The notes beneath the pieces are model-generated. The model searched no databases. It was not told where the DNA came from and worked only from the letters and a program-made list of their open reading frames with translations. The translations under genes and the position numbers were made by a program. From contig JAUNIX010000002.1 of the NCBI GenBank assembly GCA_030523275.1, positions 1-64,000 on the forward strand: 64,000 bases of DNA. The letters are read 5' to 3'. This DNA is from Lachnospiraceae bacterium (GTDB taxonomy: Bacteria; Bacillota; Clostridia; Lachnospirales; Lachnospiraceae). This document shows, piece after piece, positions 1 to 8,022 of this stretch. Position 1 is the first letter of the stretch, and every line of letters starts with the position of its first letter.

Positions 1-50
1 TCTGTGATTGTTCAGTTTTCAAAGTCCGACGCTGTCGTTTTTGCGACAGC
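1..50 (-). other. rRNA-type leader with boxA-like sequence
   Basis: Read on the minus strand, the transcript from the promoters to its right passes through a hairpin (arms 31-37 and 44-50) and then a CTTTGAAAACTGAACAA sequence at 8-24, which resembles the boxA/antitermination leader found in front of 16S rRNA in Firmicutes. The rRNA genes themselves would lie beyond the left edge, so this is an inference from the leader and promoters. Confidence 0.6.
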
Positions 51-56
51 TTTTAT

Positions 57-85
57 ATATTACCACAGCTTCTTCATCCTGTCAA
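57..85 (-). promoter_or_regulatory. tandem promoter P1 (rRNA-type)
   Basis: Minus-strand -35 TTGACA at 80-85 and -10 TAATAT at 57-62, spacer 17 bp. It is the promoter nearest the presumed rRNA operon, and its transcript would begin with the 31-50 hairpin. Confidence 0.75.
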
Positions 86-143
86 GGACTTTTTTTATTT
101 TTTTTAGCTGCTCTGTTGCTTTGTTTTGTTCAGCAACTTTTAC

Positions 144-172
144 ATTCTATCACAACCATTTTTGTTTGTCAA
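144..172 (-). promoter_or_regulatory. tandem promoter P2 (rRNA-type)
   Basis: Minus-strand -35 TTGACA at 167-172, -10 TAGAAT at 144-149, spacer 17 bp, preceded by an A-rich upstream stretch. A hairpin (115-120 with 132-137) lies at the expected transcript start. It sits exactly 87 bp from P1. Confidence 0.75.
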
Positions 173-230
173 GAACTTTTTTCATCTTTTTTTCGACTGT
201 GTTGCTGTCGTTTTGCGACAACTTTTTTAC

Positions 231-259
231 ATTTTACCAAAACTTTCCTAATCCGTCAA
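231..259 (-). promoter_or_regulatory. tandem promoter P3 (rRNA-type)
   Basis: Minus-strand -35 TTGACG at 254-259, -10 TAAAAT at 231-236, spacer 17 bp, again with a hairpin downstream (206-210 with 216-220). It sits exactly 87 bp from P2. Confidence 0.7.
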
Positions 260-338
260 GAACTTTTTTCAACTTTCAAGTTGTTATTCAACTAACAAGA
301 TTATGTTTTGTATTGCTGTTTTATCAGCAACGAATGAT

Positions 339-367
339 ATATTATCATTATAAATCCTTTTTGTCAA
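339..367 (-). promoter_or_regulatory. tandem promoter P4 (rRNA-type)
   Basis: Minus-strand -35 TTGACA at 362-367, -10 TAATAT at 339-344, spacer 17 bp, with a hairpin (313-318 with 325-330) downstream. It sits 108 bp from P3 and overlaps the upstream flank of the divergent luxS promoter. Confidence 0.7.
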
Positions 368-384
368 CACTTTTTTCTTTGTTC

Positions 385-413
385 TTGTATTTATTTTATG
401 TTGCTTATATAAT
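385..413 (+). promoter_or_regulatory. luxS promoter
   Basis: -35 TTGTAT at 385-390 and a perfect TATAAT at 408-413 with a 17-bp spacer, about 30 bp upstream of the luxS start codon and divergent from the rRNA-type promoters. Confidence 0.7.
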
Positions 414-444
414 AGACATAATAATATTTTGGAGGTGTTTAATT

Positions 445-927
445 ATGGACAAAATTGCAAGTTTTACTGTAAATCATTTGGATCTACTTCCAGGCATTTA
501 TGTTTCAAGAAAAGATTATATCGGTGAAGAGGTTCTAACTACTTTCGATTTGCGCTTGACCGCCCCGAATAGAGAACCAGTTATGAACACTGCCGAAATT
601 CATACGGTTGAGCATTTAGCAGCTACTTACCTTAGAAACCATGAGATTTATAAAGATAAAATCATTTATTTTGGGCCCATGGGATGTCGAACAGGGTTTT
701 ATTTAATAGTTGCTGGAGATTATACTTCAAAAGAAATTCTTCCATTGGTAACATCAACATTTGAATTTATACGTGATTATTCTGATGAGATTCCCGGCGC
801 ACACCCTAGGGATTGTGGCAACTATTTAGATATGAATCTCCCAATGGCAAACTATTTAGCCAAACGTTATTTAGATTATACCCTTTATCAGGCAACTGAT
901 AAAAATCTAAATTATCCAAAAGCCTGA
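445..927 (+). CDS. luxS: S-ribosylhomocysteine lyase LuxS
   Basis: Cleaves S-ribosylhomocysteine to homocysteine and 4,5-dihydroxy-2,3-pentanedione, the AI-2 precursor, in the activated methyl cycle; cytosolic. The 160-aa product has the usual family length. The metal site is visible as the HTVEH motif (H53, E56, H57) plus C124 in DCGNY, with C81 in the GCRTGF loop as the catalytic cysteine. The reading frame stays open upstream for about 440 bases, but GGAGGTG at 431-437 fixes the ATG at 445, and the upstream part is promoter DNA. It is a single-gene unit with its own promoter. Identity is secure. Confidence 0.97.
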   Translation: MDKIASFTVNHLDLLPGIYVSRKDYIGEEVLTTFDLRLTAPNREPVMNTAEIHTVEHLAATYLRNHEIYKDKIIYFGPMGCRTGFYLIVAGDYTSKEILPLVTSTFEFIRDYSDEIPGAHPRDCGNYLDMNLPMANYLAKRYLDYTLYQATDKNLNYPKA

Positions 928-965
928 TCAAATCTAACTTATTATACGACTTTACGTAAACGATA

Positions 966-1050
966 CGAAACATGCTTTGTGAATTTTATCAATTCTCGTG
1001 CGGCGGCAAATGGAAACGTACATGTTTCCGCTTGCCTTATGCCTTTGCGA
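966..1050 (-). repeat. dispersed intergenic repeat, copy 1
   Basis: About 85 bases after the ABC-F terminator (in minus-strand order) share blocks with 45037-45130: CGAAACAT, TCTCGTGCG and CAAATGGAAA followed by a small hairpin (GGAAAC with GTTTCC). Both copies sit just downstream of a minus-strand terminator. Similarity was judged by eye. Confidence 0.4.
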
Positions 1051-1101
1051 AAATAGAAAGATACCGGCAATACTAACAATTGTCGGTATCTTTCTATTTT
1101 A
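1050..1101. terminator. bidirectional terminator, luxS and ABC-F
   Basis: Twenty-base arms at 1050-1069 and 1081-1100 pair almost perfectly around an 11-base loop. The stem reaches the stop codon of the ABC-F gene and serves the converging luxS transcript as well. Confidence 0.8.
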
Positions 1102-2865
1102 TGATTTAGATGCAATTTTTTCTGCGAGGTCATTTAAATATTCCCATCGTTCCATTTTATACTCTAATTCCCGTTCTGTTTTATCTTTGTCTGCCATCAA
1201 TTCATTAAGCTTAACAAAATCAGTTGCCATCTGAAGAATTTTTTCTTCCACATCTTCTAAATAAAGTTCTAACGCTTCAATATCATCTTCAATGGAATCA
1301 TATTCTTTTTGTTCTGCATAAGTGAATTTCAACTTCTTTTGTCTTGGCTTTTGATAATTTTTCCCCTTTTTGGTTTTTGGTGTATTGATTGCAACTGAGT
1401 CCGTCTTCTTTTCTAGATAATCGGTATATCCACCTTCATATTGTTTTAAATGTCCATCTTCTTCAAACGCAAAAATTCGATTTACGATCCGATCCAGAAA
1501 ATAACGGTCATGAGAAACTGTAATCACAATTCCCTGGAAATGGTCTAAATAATCTTCCAGAATCGTCAACGTTGCAATATCAAGATCATTTGTCGGTTCG
1601 TCTAAAATTAGTACATTAGGAGCTTCCATCAGCACTTTCAATAAATATAGACGACGTTTCTCTCCTCCTGACAATTTTCCAATTGGTGTGTACTGCATAT
1701 CTGGTGTAAACAAAAAACGTTCCAACATTTTAGACGCAGATATTTTCCCATCTGGAATTGTGATATATTCTGCTGTATCCTTAATATAATCAATTACACG
1801 CTGCCTGTCATCCATCCCTTCGCTTTCTTGCGTAAAATAACCAATTTTAATTGTATCACCGATTTCAATCGTTCCTGAATCTGGTTGTATATGTCCATTT
1901 ATCATCTGCAAAAGAGTTGTTTTGCCACAACCATTTGGACCAATAATGCCAATTCTCTCATTTTTTAGCACAATATAAGAAAAATCATCAATTAGCTTTT
2001 TATCATCATAACATTTACTAATATGAGAAAGCTCCATTGTCTTTTTCCCCATGCGGGTTGCAACACTAGAAATTTGAACTTTGGCTTCTTCTGTCGGAAC
2101 TGTCTGATTCTTTAATTCCTCCAAACGATCCAATCTTGCCTGCTGCTTGGTTCCACGTCCACGAACTCCTCTTTTCGCCCACTCAAGTTCCGTCCTTAAA
2201 ATACTTCTTCGTTTACGTTCACTGGCTATCTCCATTGCTTCACGCTGTTCTTTTAATTCCAAAAAACCAGAATAATTGGATTCATAACTATATAGAGTCT
2301 GATCATCAATTTCAACAATTTTGTTTGTTACTCGATCAAGAAAATAGCGATCATGTGTTACCATAACCAATACACCACGGAATTTTCTTAAATAATCTTC
2401 CAACCATTTTGCCATCTCATTATCAATATGGTTTGTCGGCTCATCCAAGGCGAGAATATCCGTCGAATTGATAAGAATTTTCGCCAATGCAACCCTCTTT
2501 TTCTGACCTCCAGATAAATAATCAGTTTCCGATGAAAAATCAGAAAGACCTAATTTATTTAAAATTGATTTTGCCTCTCCTTCTTTGTCATAATGCCCAT
2601 CCATAACATAATCCAAAATTGTTTTCCCTTTGGGAAACGCAGGATTTTGTGGCAGATAAGATATGGTTGTATTTTTATTCATAACGACATTTCCGGAATC
2701 AGGAATTTCTATACCTGCAATAATTTTTAATAATGTCGATTTTCCTGTCCCATTGATGCCGATAATTCCAACTTTATCCCCTTCATTTAAACCTAATGTA
2801 ATATTTTGAAAAAGGATACGGTCACCGTATCCTTTTGTTACTTCCTGTACTGTTAATATGTTCAT
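1099..2865 (-). CDS. ABC-F family ATPase, Uup-like
   Basis: Soluble ribosome-associated ABC-F protein with two ATPase domains and no membrane segments. The first domain has Walker A GINGTGKST near residue 37 and signature LSGGQKKR; the second has GPNGCGKTT near residue 310 and LSGGEKRR. The linker between them is Lys/Arg-rich and a C-terminal coiled coil rich in Glu/Lys covers roughly residues 510-588, which points to the Uup/EttA-like housekeeping type rather than a named antibiotic-resistance type. At 588 aa the length is normal. It starts 17 bases after xth behind GGAGTG and is the last gene of the esterase-xth operon. The exact subfamily is uncertain. Confidence 0.88.
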   Translation of the reverse strand: MNILTVQEVTKGYGDRILFQNITLGLNEGDKVGIIGINGTGKSTLLKIIAGIEIPDSGNVVMNKNTTISYLPQNPAFPKGKTILDYVMDGHYDKEGEAKSILNKLGLSDFSSETDYLSGGQKKRVALAKILINSTDILALDEPTNHIDNEMAKWLEDYLRKFRGVLVMVTHDRYFLDRVTNKIVEIDDQTLYSYESNYSGFLELKEQREAMEIASERKRRSILRTELEWAKRGVRGRGTKQQARLDRLEELKNQTVPTEEAKVQISSVATRMGKKTMELSHISKCYDDKKLIDDFSYIVLKNERIGIIGPNGCGKTTLLQMINGHIQPDSGTIEIGDTIKIGYFTQESEGMDDRQRVIDYIKDTAEYITIPDGKISASKMLERFLFTPDMQYTPIGKLSGGEKRRLYLLKVLMEAPNVLILDEPTNDLDIATLTILEDYLDHFQGIVITVSHDRYFLDRIVNRIFAFEEDGHLKQYEGGYTDYLEKKTDSVAINTPKTKKGKNYQKPRQKKLKFTYAEQKEYDSIEDDIEALELYLEDVEEKILQMATDFVKLNELMADKDKTERELEYKMERWEYLNDLAEKIASKS

Positions 2866-2882
2866 ATGTCACTCCTGCATGT

Positions 2883-3638
2883 CTATTCCAGAATCAATGA
2901 TACCGGACAATGATCAGATCCCATAATTTCTGTATGAATCATTGCCTCTGCAAGCTGATCTTCCAAAGCTTCTGATACACAGAAATAATCGATACGCCAA
3001 CCTGCATTCCTTTCTCTCGCTTTAAATCGATAAGACCACCAACTATAGGCACCTTCTATATCCGGATAAAAATAACGAAACGTATCAATAAATCCAGCAT
3101 CTAAAAGTTCTGTAAATTTGGCACGTTCCTCATCGGAAAATCCTGCATTTTTACGATTTGTCTTTGGATTTTTCAGATCAATTTCTTTATGAGCTACATT
3201 TAAATCTCCACATAAAATGACAGGTTTATTCTGCTCTAATTCTTTTAAATAAGTACGAAAAGCATCTTCCCAATCCATACGATAGGAAAGTCTTCTCAAT
3301 TCTGTCTGTGAATTCGGAGTATAACAAGTCACCAGATAATAATCTTCGTATTCCAGTGTAATGACTCTTCCTTCCTGATCATGTTCTTCAATTCCAATTC
3401 CATTGGAAACAGATAATGGCTTCTCTTTTGTGAAGACAGCCGTTCCAGAATACCCTTTCTTTTGTGCATAATTCCAATATTGATAATATTCTGGAAGTTC
3501 TAAATCAATTTGTCCCTCCTGAAGTTTTGTTTCCTGTATGCAAAATACATCTGCATCCAACTCTTCCATTACATCAAGAAATCCTTTTTTCACGCAGGCA
3601 CGTAATCCATTAACGTTCCATGAAACTAATTTTGTCAT
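2883..3638 (-). CDS. xth: exodeoxyribonuclease III
   Basis: AP endonuclease and 3'-5' exonuclease of base excision repair. The 251-aa protein has the exonuclease-endonuclease-phosphatase fold, beginning with [11 protein letters not shown]. The metal-binding Glu is E36 in IQETK, the CGDLNVAH motif lies in the middle and the catalytic GSDHCPV motif near the C-terminus. AGGAGG precedes the ATG. It lies between an esterase gene (14 bases upstream) and the ABC-F gene, apparently in one transcript. The family call is secure. Confidence 0.95.
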   Translation of the reverse strand: MTKLVSWNVNGLRACVKKGFLDVMEELDADVFCIQETKLQEGQIDLELPEYYQYWNYAQKKGYSGTAVFTKEKPLSVSNGIGIEEHDQEGRVITLEYEDYYLVTCYTPNSQTELRRLSYRMDWEDAFRTYLKELEQNKPVILCGDLNVAHKEIDLKNPKTNRKNAGFSDEERAKFTELLDAGFIDTFRYFYPDIEGAYSWWSYRFKARERNAGWRIDYFCVSEALEDQLAEAMIHTEIMGSDHCPVSLILE

Positions 3639-3652
3639 AAAAAACCTCCTGA

Positions 3653-4393
3653 TTATTCAAAAATTTTATCTAAGAAATAATACATCTGTTTTTTCCACCA
3701 TGGCCAGTCATGGTAACAATCAAATCCCCAGTAATCAAACCATACCGGAATTCCCTTTGTTGCTAACAGTCCATCAAATTCTCTCGTACTTGCAAGACAT
3801 TCATCTTCCCAGTTTCCTTGACCAACACAAATAATAACTTTAGAACGGCGATATAGATCCATATAATAATGATTTTCTGGTAAATTCTGTATATAATGAT
3901 ATGGTGAATTATTGTATACATTAGAATCCATATAATCTCCAATCAGATAACTTGTATTATAAACACCACTTAATGCAATCACATAATCAAACAAGTCAGG
4001 GCGACGTAAATAAACATTCACTGCATGAAAAGCACCCATACTACAGCCTGTCACCATGGCAAGATAACCACTACCATTAATGTCCTGCATAATACCATAA
4101 AATTCATCTGTAATATAATGAATCCACTGTTCATGCATATACATGCGTTTACCCATATCCCAATCGTCGCTGTCCCAAGTTTCACCATCTAAACTATCAA
4201 TGGAGAACAATTGAATTTCTCCGGCTTCAATTCTAGATGCAAAAGGCTCTATCATACCAAAGTTTTCATAATCAAAGAACTTTCCATTCTGTGAAGGCAA
4301 TACCAAACATGGTTTTCCTGCATGTCCATAAACTTTAAATTCCATATCTCGTTGAAGACAATCGCTCCAAATTTTGTAATATTGTGTATACAT
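3653..4393 (-). CDS. putative esterase, alpha/beta hydrolase fold
   Basis: A 246-aa protein of the esterase D / antigen 85-like hydrolase group. The nucleophile elbow GCSMG (GxSxG) lies near residue 129, and a His in the C-terminal DCYHDWPWW segment is a plausible catalytic base. There is no signal peptide, so it is probably cytosolic. It is aromatic-rich (many Tyr and Trp). First gene of the operon with xth and the ABC-F gene, behind an AGGAG ribosome binding site and the promoter at 4464-4492. The substrate is unknown. Confidence 0.75.
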   Translation of the reverse strand: MYTQYYKIWSDCLQRDMEFKVYGHAGKPCLVLPSQNGKFFDYENFGMIEPFASRIEAGEIQLFSIDSLDGETWDSDDWDMGKRMYMHEQWIHYITDEFYGIMQDINGSGYLAMVTGCSMGAFHAVNVYLRRPDLFDYVIALSGVYNTSYLIGDYMDSNVYNNSPYHYIQNLPENHYYMDLYRRSKVIICVGQGNWEDECLASTREFDGLLATKGIPVWFDYWGFDCYHDWPWWKKQMYYFLDKIFE

Positions 4394-4463
4394 GTTTTTC
4401 TCCTATCTCTAAACTATATAACGAATATATTTTTATTTATGTTTTATTATTTACACGTGTATT

Positions 4464-4492
4464 ATTATACAACATTTTTTTATACAATCCAA
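4464..4492 (-). promoter_or_regulatory. promoter of esterase-xth-ABC-F operon
   Basis: Minus-strand -35 TTGGAT (4487-4492) and -10 TATAAT (4464-4469), spacer 17 bp, about 70 bases upstream of the esterase start. Confidence 0.65.
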
Positions 4493-4529
4493 GAACAAAG
4501 CGGACAAGTCCACCTCGAATTCCCTAAAT

Positions 4530-4707
4530 CCCTCAGTCTCTGAGGGCCTTGCTTCGCTTTGTGTGCCAGATGCAGACTGCTATAAGCAGTCATATTATCT
4601 TATTCATCTGGTCACATCCTCGCAGAGCGTTTTTTATTTCATAGAAATTACAACATAATTTCTATGAAATAAAAAACGCTTATACCTACTTTCCATAGAT
4701 ATAAGCG
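4530..4707 (-). repeat. structured intergenic element with 25-bp palindrome and terminator
   Basis: This fills most of the 389-base gap between the esterase and the YoaK-like gene. In minus-strand order: a terminator stem (4700-4707 with 4677-4684), its U-tract (4671-4676), then a perfect 25-bp inverted repeat (4656-4680 and 4626-4650, loop 5) that shares the U-tract and one terminator arm, then a forked hairpin (4605-4611 with 4566-4572, inner 4586-4591 with 4575-4580) and a 7-bp hairpin at 4530-4546. A related element sits at 30449-30520. Confidence 0.6.
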
Positions 4708-4782
4708 TTAGTATTTTTTCTTTATCGGCATCACTCTGATGCAGAAATTCCCAATCGACAAATGCTTCTTTTGCTTTTGTGA

Positions 4783-5451
4783 TTACATACGATACTCTTT
4801 TATCATCAAAATAACGCTAACAATAAGCAAAAAGCAACATAGAAGAATCGAATATCTTCCAAATGGCTGAATCAAAAATGCTCCAATCACGGCCCCAAAA
4901 ATAAAAAACGCAATGATTCCATAATATTTAAAGCCTTTGTCTCGGAACTTTATTTCTCCAGTCTGCCAATATTGATAGAAAGATTCTGTTCCACTTCTTA
5001 AATTGCCCGTACACATCGTACTTGTGAAAGGATGTTGATGAACTCGACGAAAAGTTTCCACTTGCATAGCACAGACAAAAGATATCAATACATTGGCTAT
5101 CACATTTGCATTTCCACATGGTATCATCGCCACGACAAAAAGCAAAAATAATTCTAATAAAACAATTCGCTGACGCCAATGCAACCCTGGTTTCCCTTTA
5201 AATAATTTTTTTATAATTTCTACTAAAACAACACCAAGTGCAAAAGCACTAATTGGTACAAAATAGTATAGGGCTTTTGAAAAATCTCCTTTTTGTAAAT
5301 AAACACCCAGCAAGACAATATTCCCTGTCTGAGCATTTGCAAAAACATGTCCACGCAGCAAATAACTATAGGCATCTAAAAAACCTCCTACAATCGCCAA
5401 AATAGCTGCTAATAGAAAACTTTCTGACATCTGAAGACGTTCCTCTTTCAT
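4783..5451 (-). CDS. YoaK/DUF1275 family membrane protein
   Basis: About 222 aa with six or seven hydrophobic segments, matching the YoaK (DUF1275) family of inner-membrane proteins of unknown function. Typical family features are the N-terminal GGFLDAYSYLLRG segment followed by NAQTGN. The ATG at 5451 is preferred because AAGGAAG sits about ten bases before it; an in-frame ATG at 5472 has no ribosome binding site. It lies just downstream of khpA on the same strand, where rimM would normally be. Whether it is co-transcribed with the SRP operon is unclear. Confidence 0.85.
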   Translation of the reverse strand: MKEERLQMSESFLLAAILAIVGGFLDAYSYLLRGHVFANAQTGNIVLLGVYLQKGDFSKALYYFVPISAFALGVVLVEIIKKLFKGKPGLHWRQRIVLLELFLLFVVAMIPCGNANVIANVLISFVCAMQVETFRRVHQHPFTSTMCTGNLRSGTESFYQYWQTGEIKFRDKGFKYYGIIAFFIFGAVIGAFLIQPFGRYSILLCCFLLIVSVILMIKEYRM

Positions 5452-5544
5452 CAGAGGGTCACTTCCTTTCATTCATCGAATATCTGCAATGCCATGCCCA
5501 AAACATTTATTTTATAAGTAACAAAATTCTGCTACGCATAAAAA

Positions 5545-5775
5545 TTACTGTAGAATATCTACAACAACTTTTTTTCTTTCCTTAGAAGATGCAGCTTTTA
5601 CAACTGTTCGGATTGCTTTAGCAATTCTGCCTTGCTTACCGATCACTTTTCCCATATCATCAGAGGCAACACGTAATTCAACGACAATGACGCCATCTGA
5701 TTCTTTTTCTGTCACTTGAACTTCTTCCGGATGGTCAACTAGAGACTTTGCGATTACTTTTACTAAGTCTTTCAA
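5545..5775 (-). CDS. khpA: KH-domain RNA-binding protein KhpA
   Basis: A 76-aa single KH-domain protein (YlqC/KhpA) that binds RNA and in other Firmicutes partners KhpB in control of cell division and envelope growth. The KH signature GKVIGKQGRIAKAIR lies near residues 42-56. The start is a TTG seven bases behind a strong GAGGAGGTG. It follows rpsP by 21 bases, as in most Firmicutes. In related genomes rimM-trmD-rplS come next; they are absent here. Confidence 0.93.
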   Translation of the reverse strand: MKDLVKVIAKSLVDHPEEVQVTEKESDGVIVVELRVASDDMGKVIGKQGRIAKAIRTVVKAASSKERKKVVVDILQ

Positions 5776-5796
5776 GACTTACACCTCCTCTAGCCT

Positions 5797-6042
5797 CTAT
5801 TTTTCAATTCCAGCAACTTTTAATAATTTAGCTACAGTTTCTGTAGGTTGAGCACCTGTTGCTAACCATTTTTTAGCAGCTTCTTCATTGAATTTAATAA
5901 CACTTGGGTCCTGATTTGGATCATAAGTACCGATTTCTTCGATAAATCTACCATCTCTAGGAGCTCTTGCATCAGCTACTACTACTCTATAGAAAGGAGC
6001 TTTCTTCTGTCCCATTCTTTTTAATCTCATTTTTACTGCCAT
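5797..6042 (-). CDS. rpsP: 30S ribosomal protein bS16
   Basis: Small-subunit assembly protein S16, 81 aa, beginning [20 protein letters not shown] and containing the family's [19 protein letters not shown] segment. The ATG at 6042 is chosen because GGAGGT lies directly before it; an in-frame ATG at 6057 is itself part of that ribosome binding site. Between ffh and khpA in the standard order. Confidence 0.97.
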   Translation of the reverse strand: MAVKMRLKRMGQKKAPFYRVVVADARAPRDGRFIEEIGTYDPNQDPSVIKFNEEAAKKWLATGAQPTETVAKLLKVAGIEK

Positions 6043-6086
6043 TTTCTTTACCTCCATAAATTATCATAATTTGTTTTGTTATTTAT

Positions 6087-7436
6087 TTAAAAAGGAAAAT
6101 TAAATCTTCCTCTTCTGCCTCGTTTTCCTTTTTTGCCACCAAACATGCCCGACATCTGCTTCATCATCTTCTGTGATTCCTCAAAATTCTTGCATAGTTT
6201 GTTTACTTCTGCAATCGGAACTCCTGCCCCTTTTGCAATTCGACGCTTTCTAGATGGATTGATGATTTTAGGGTTTTCGCGTTCTTCATTTGTCATTGAA
6301 TAGATGATACATGCTGTTTTATCAAGAACTCCATCATCAATCTCGACATTACGCATTTGTTTGCTCATACCTGGAATCATATTTAAGATGTCCGTCAATC
6401 CACCCATCTTTTTCACTTGTTCCATCTGCTCAAGATAGTCATTAAAATTGAATTCTGCCCGACGCATTTTTTTCATCGTTTCATTTGCAGTTTCTTCATC
6501 AATCGCAGATTCCGCTTTCTCGATCAAGGTCAATACATCACCCATGCCAAGAATACGACTTGTCATACGATCTGGATAAAACTGTTGCAGATCCTCAAGT
6601 TTTTCACCCATACCGATGTAAAGAATCGGTTTACCTGTAACCGCTTTGATCGAAAGTGCAGCACCACCACGGGTATCTCCATCCATCTTTGTCAGGATTA
6701 CACCATCAATACCAACTTGATCATCAAAATCTTTGGCTACATTTACAGCGTCCTGTCCAGTCATCGCATCGACAACAAGAACAGTCTGTGTTACATCTAC
6801 ATGACTCTTAATCTCGATTAACTCTGCCATCATGCGGTCATCTACATGCAAACGACCCGCAGTATCCAAAATGACAAGATTATTGTGATTCTTTCTTGCA
6901 GATTCAATCGCTTCCTGTGCAATTTCAACCGGGTTTTGGTTCCCTTCAATCGTAAAAACGGGAACTCCCTGCTTTTCACCATTTACCTGTAACTGCTTGA
7001 TTGCGGCCGGTCGATACACATCGCAGGCAACTAGCAATGGACGTTTTCCCTTTTTCTTAAACTGGCCTGCAATTTTTGCGGCAGTTGTCGTCTTACCAGC
7101 ACCCTGAAGACCTGCCATCAGGATAACGGTCATATCTGCTCCCGGCTTCATCTTGATCTCTGTCATCTCAGAACCCATCAGCGCTTCCATCTCTTCTTTT
7201 ACAATTTTAATAACCATATAAGATGGATTTAAACCGGTCAGAACATCCTGCCCAATCGCACGATCTGTGACAGTCTTGATAAACTGCTTTACAACACGGA
7301 AGTTAACATCCGCTTCCAAAAGAGCACGCTTCACTTCTTTCATTGCTTCTTTTACATCAGCTTCCGTCAAACGGCCTTTTCCACGTAAATTATTAAATAC
7401 ATTTTGGAGTCTGTCAGATAAATTTTCAAATGCCAT
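6087..7436 (-). CDS. ffh: signal recognition particle protein Ffh
   Basis: GTPase of the signal recognition particle; binds 4.5S RNA and signal sequences and delivers ribosomes to FtsY at the membrane. The 449-aa protein has the N domain (1-90), the G domain with G1 GLQGAGKTTTAAK near residue 110, DTAGR and TKMDGDTRGG, then a methionine-rich M domain from about 300 ending in GGKKGKRGRRGRF. AAGGAGG precedes the ATG. It follows ylxM by 18 bases. Confidence 0.98.
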   Translation of the reverse strand: MAFENLSDRLQNVFNNLRGKGRLTEADVKEAMKEVKRALLEADVNFRVVKQFIKTVTDRAIGQDVLTGLNPSYMVIKIVKEEMEALMGSEMTEIKMKPGADMTVILMAGLQGAGKTTTAAKIAGQFKKKGKRPLLVACDVYRPAAIKQLQVNGEKQGVPVFTIEGNQNPVEIAQEAIESARKNHNNLVILDTAGRLHVDDRMMAELIEIKSHVDVTQTVLVVDAMTGQDAVNVAKDFDDQVGIDGVILTKMDGDTRGGAALSIKAVTGKPILYIGMGEKLEDLQQFYPDRMTSRILGMGDVLTLIEKAESAIDEETANETMKKMRRAEFNFNDYLEQMEQVKKMGGLTDILNMIPGMSKQMRNVEIDDGVLDKTACIIYSMTNEERENPKIINPSRKRRIAKGAGVPIAEVNKLCKNFEESQKMMKQMSGMFGGKKGKRGRRGRFNFPF

Positions 7437-7454
7437 ATCGCTTCCTCCTTCAAT

Positions 7455-7811
7455 TTAGTATTCTTCCAATACTGCATTGGAAAGTTTTTCGATTTCTTTT
7501 AATCGATCAATTACTTCTGTCCTTTGCTCCTGAACCAAAATTTCTTTTGCAAGACTATTCATGCGGAGCACCATTTCTTTTGTTTTTAAGAATTTTTGAA
7601 GTAAATGAAGCTTTTGTTCATACCCCTCTAAAATTTTATTGCAACGGCGAATCATATCATAAGCCGCTTGACGGGTAATTCCATGATCTAAAGCAATCTC
7701 ACTTGGCGACAAATCATTCTGAACATAGTCCCCGTAAATCTTTTTTTGGTGTTCCGTTAAAAGTTCCCCATAAAAGTCATATAATAATGCCTGCTCAACG
7801 ATTCGTTCCAC
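7455..7811 (-). CDS. ylxM: YlxM family helix-turn-helix protein
   Basis: About 118 aa, a sigma-70 region 4-like helix-turn-helix protein that in Gram-positives is encoded before ffh and stimulates SRP function. The helix-turn-helix is visible in SPSEIALDHGITRQAAYDMI. The frame stays open to a TTG at 7853, but that TTG lies inside the promoter (-10 at 7853-7858), so the GTG at 7811 is chosen; GAGGTG is six bases upstream of it. The length then fits the family. First gene of the ylxM-ffh-rpsP-khpA operon. Confidence 0.88.
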   Translation of the reverse strand: MERIVEQALLYDFYGELLTEHQKKIYGDYVQNDLSPSEIALDHGITRQAAYDMIRRCNKILEGYEQKLHLLQKFLKTKEMVLRMNSLAKEILVQEQRTEVIDRLKEIEKLSNAVLEEY

Positions 7812-7852
7812 TTCAATCACCTCTGTAAAGTATTTTTCCTTTACCGAAAGCA

Positions 7853-7881
7853 AGTATACACAAAAAAAGATTCTCTGTCAA
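7853..7881 (-). promoter_or_regulatory. promoter of ylxM-ffh-rpsP-khpA
   Basis: Minus-strand -35 TTGACA (7876-7881) and -10 TATACT (7853-7858), spacer 17 bp. It fixes the ylxM start downstream of position 7850. Confidence 0.8.
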
Positions 7882-7943
7882 GTATTTTTCCTCAACAAAC
7901 AAAATATTTAGATAAATTTCATTTTTCCTTTGCGATCATATAC

Positions 7944-7972
7944 TTGACAGGAGATAGCCGCTCTAGTAAAAT
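7944..7972 (+). promoter_or_regulatory. promoter of CNNM/CBS membrane protein gene
   Basis: -35 TTGACA (7944-7949) and -10 TAAAAT (7967-7972), spacer 17 bp, back to back with the ylxM promoter. Confidence 0.75.
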
Positions 7973-8022
7973 TATCCATACTATTAACATAAATATTATA
8001 CATGAGATTAGGAGATGATGAT

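Noticed and set aside
1-390. CRISPR-like array
   Set aside because: The repeated blocks are promoter hexamers and hairpins with T-rich surroundings, with no conserved repeat and unique spacers and no cas genes.
4-444. Long open frame in front of luxS and a second frame at 8-295
   Set aside because: The translation is low-complexity Phe/Ser/Leu from T-rich promoter DNA; the luxS ribosome binding site and family length fix the start at 445.
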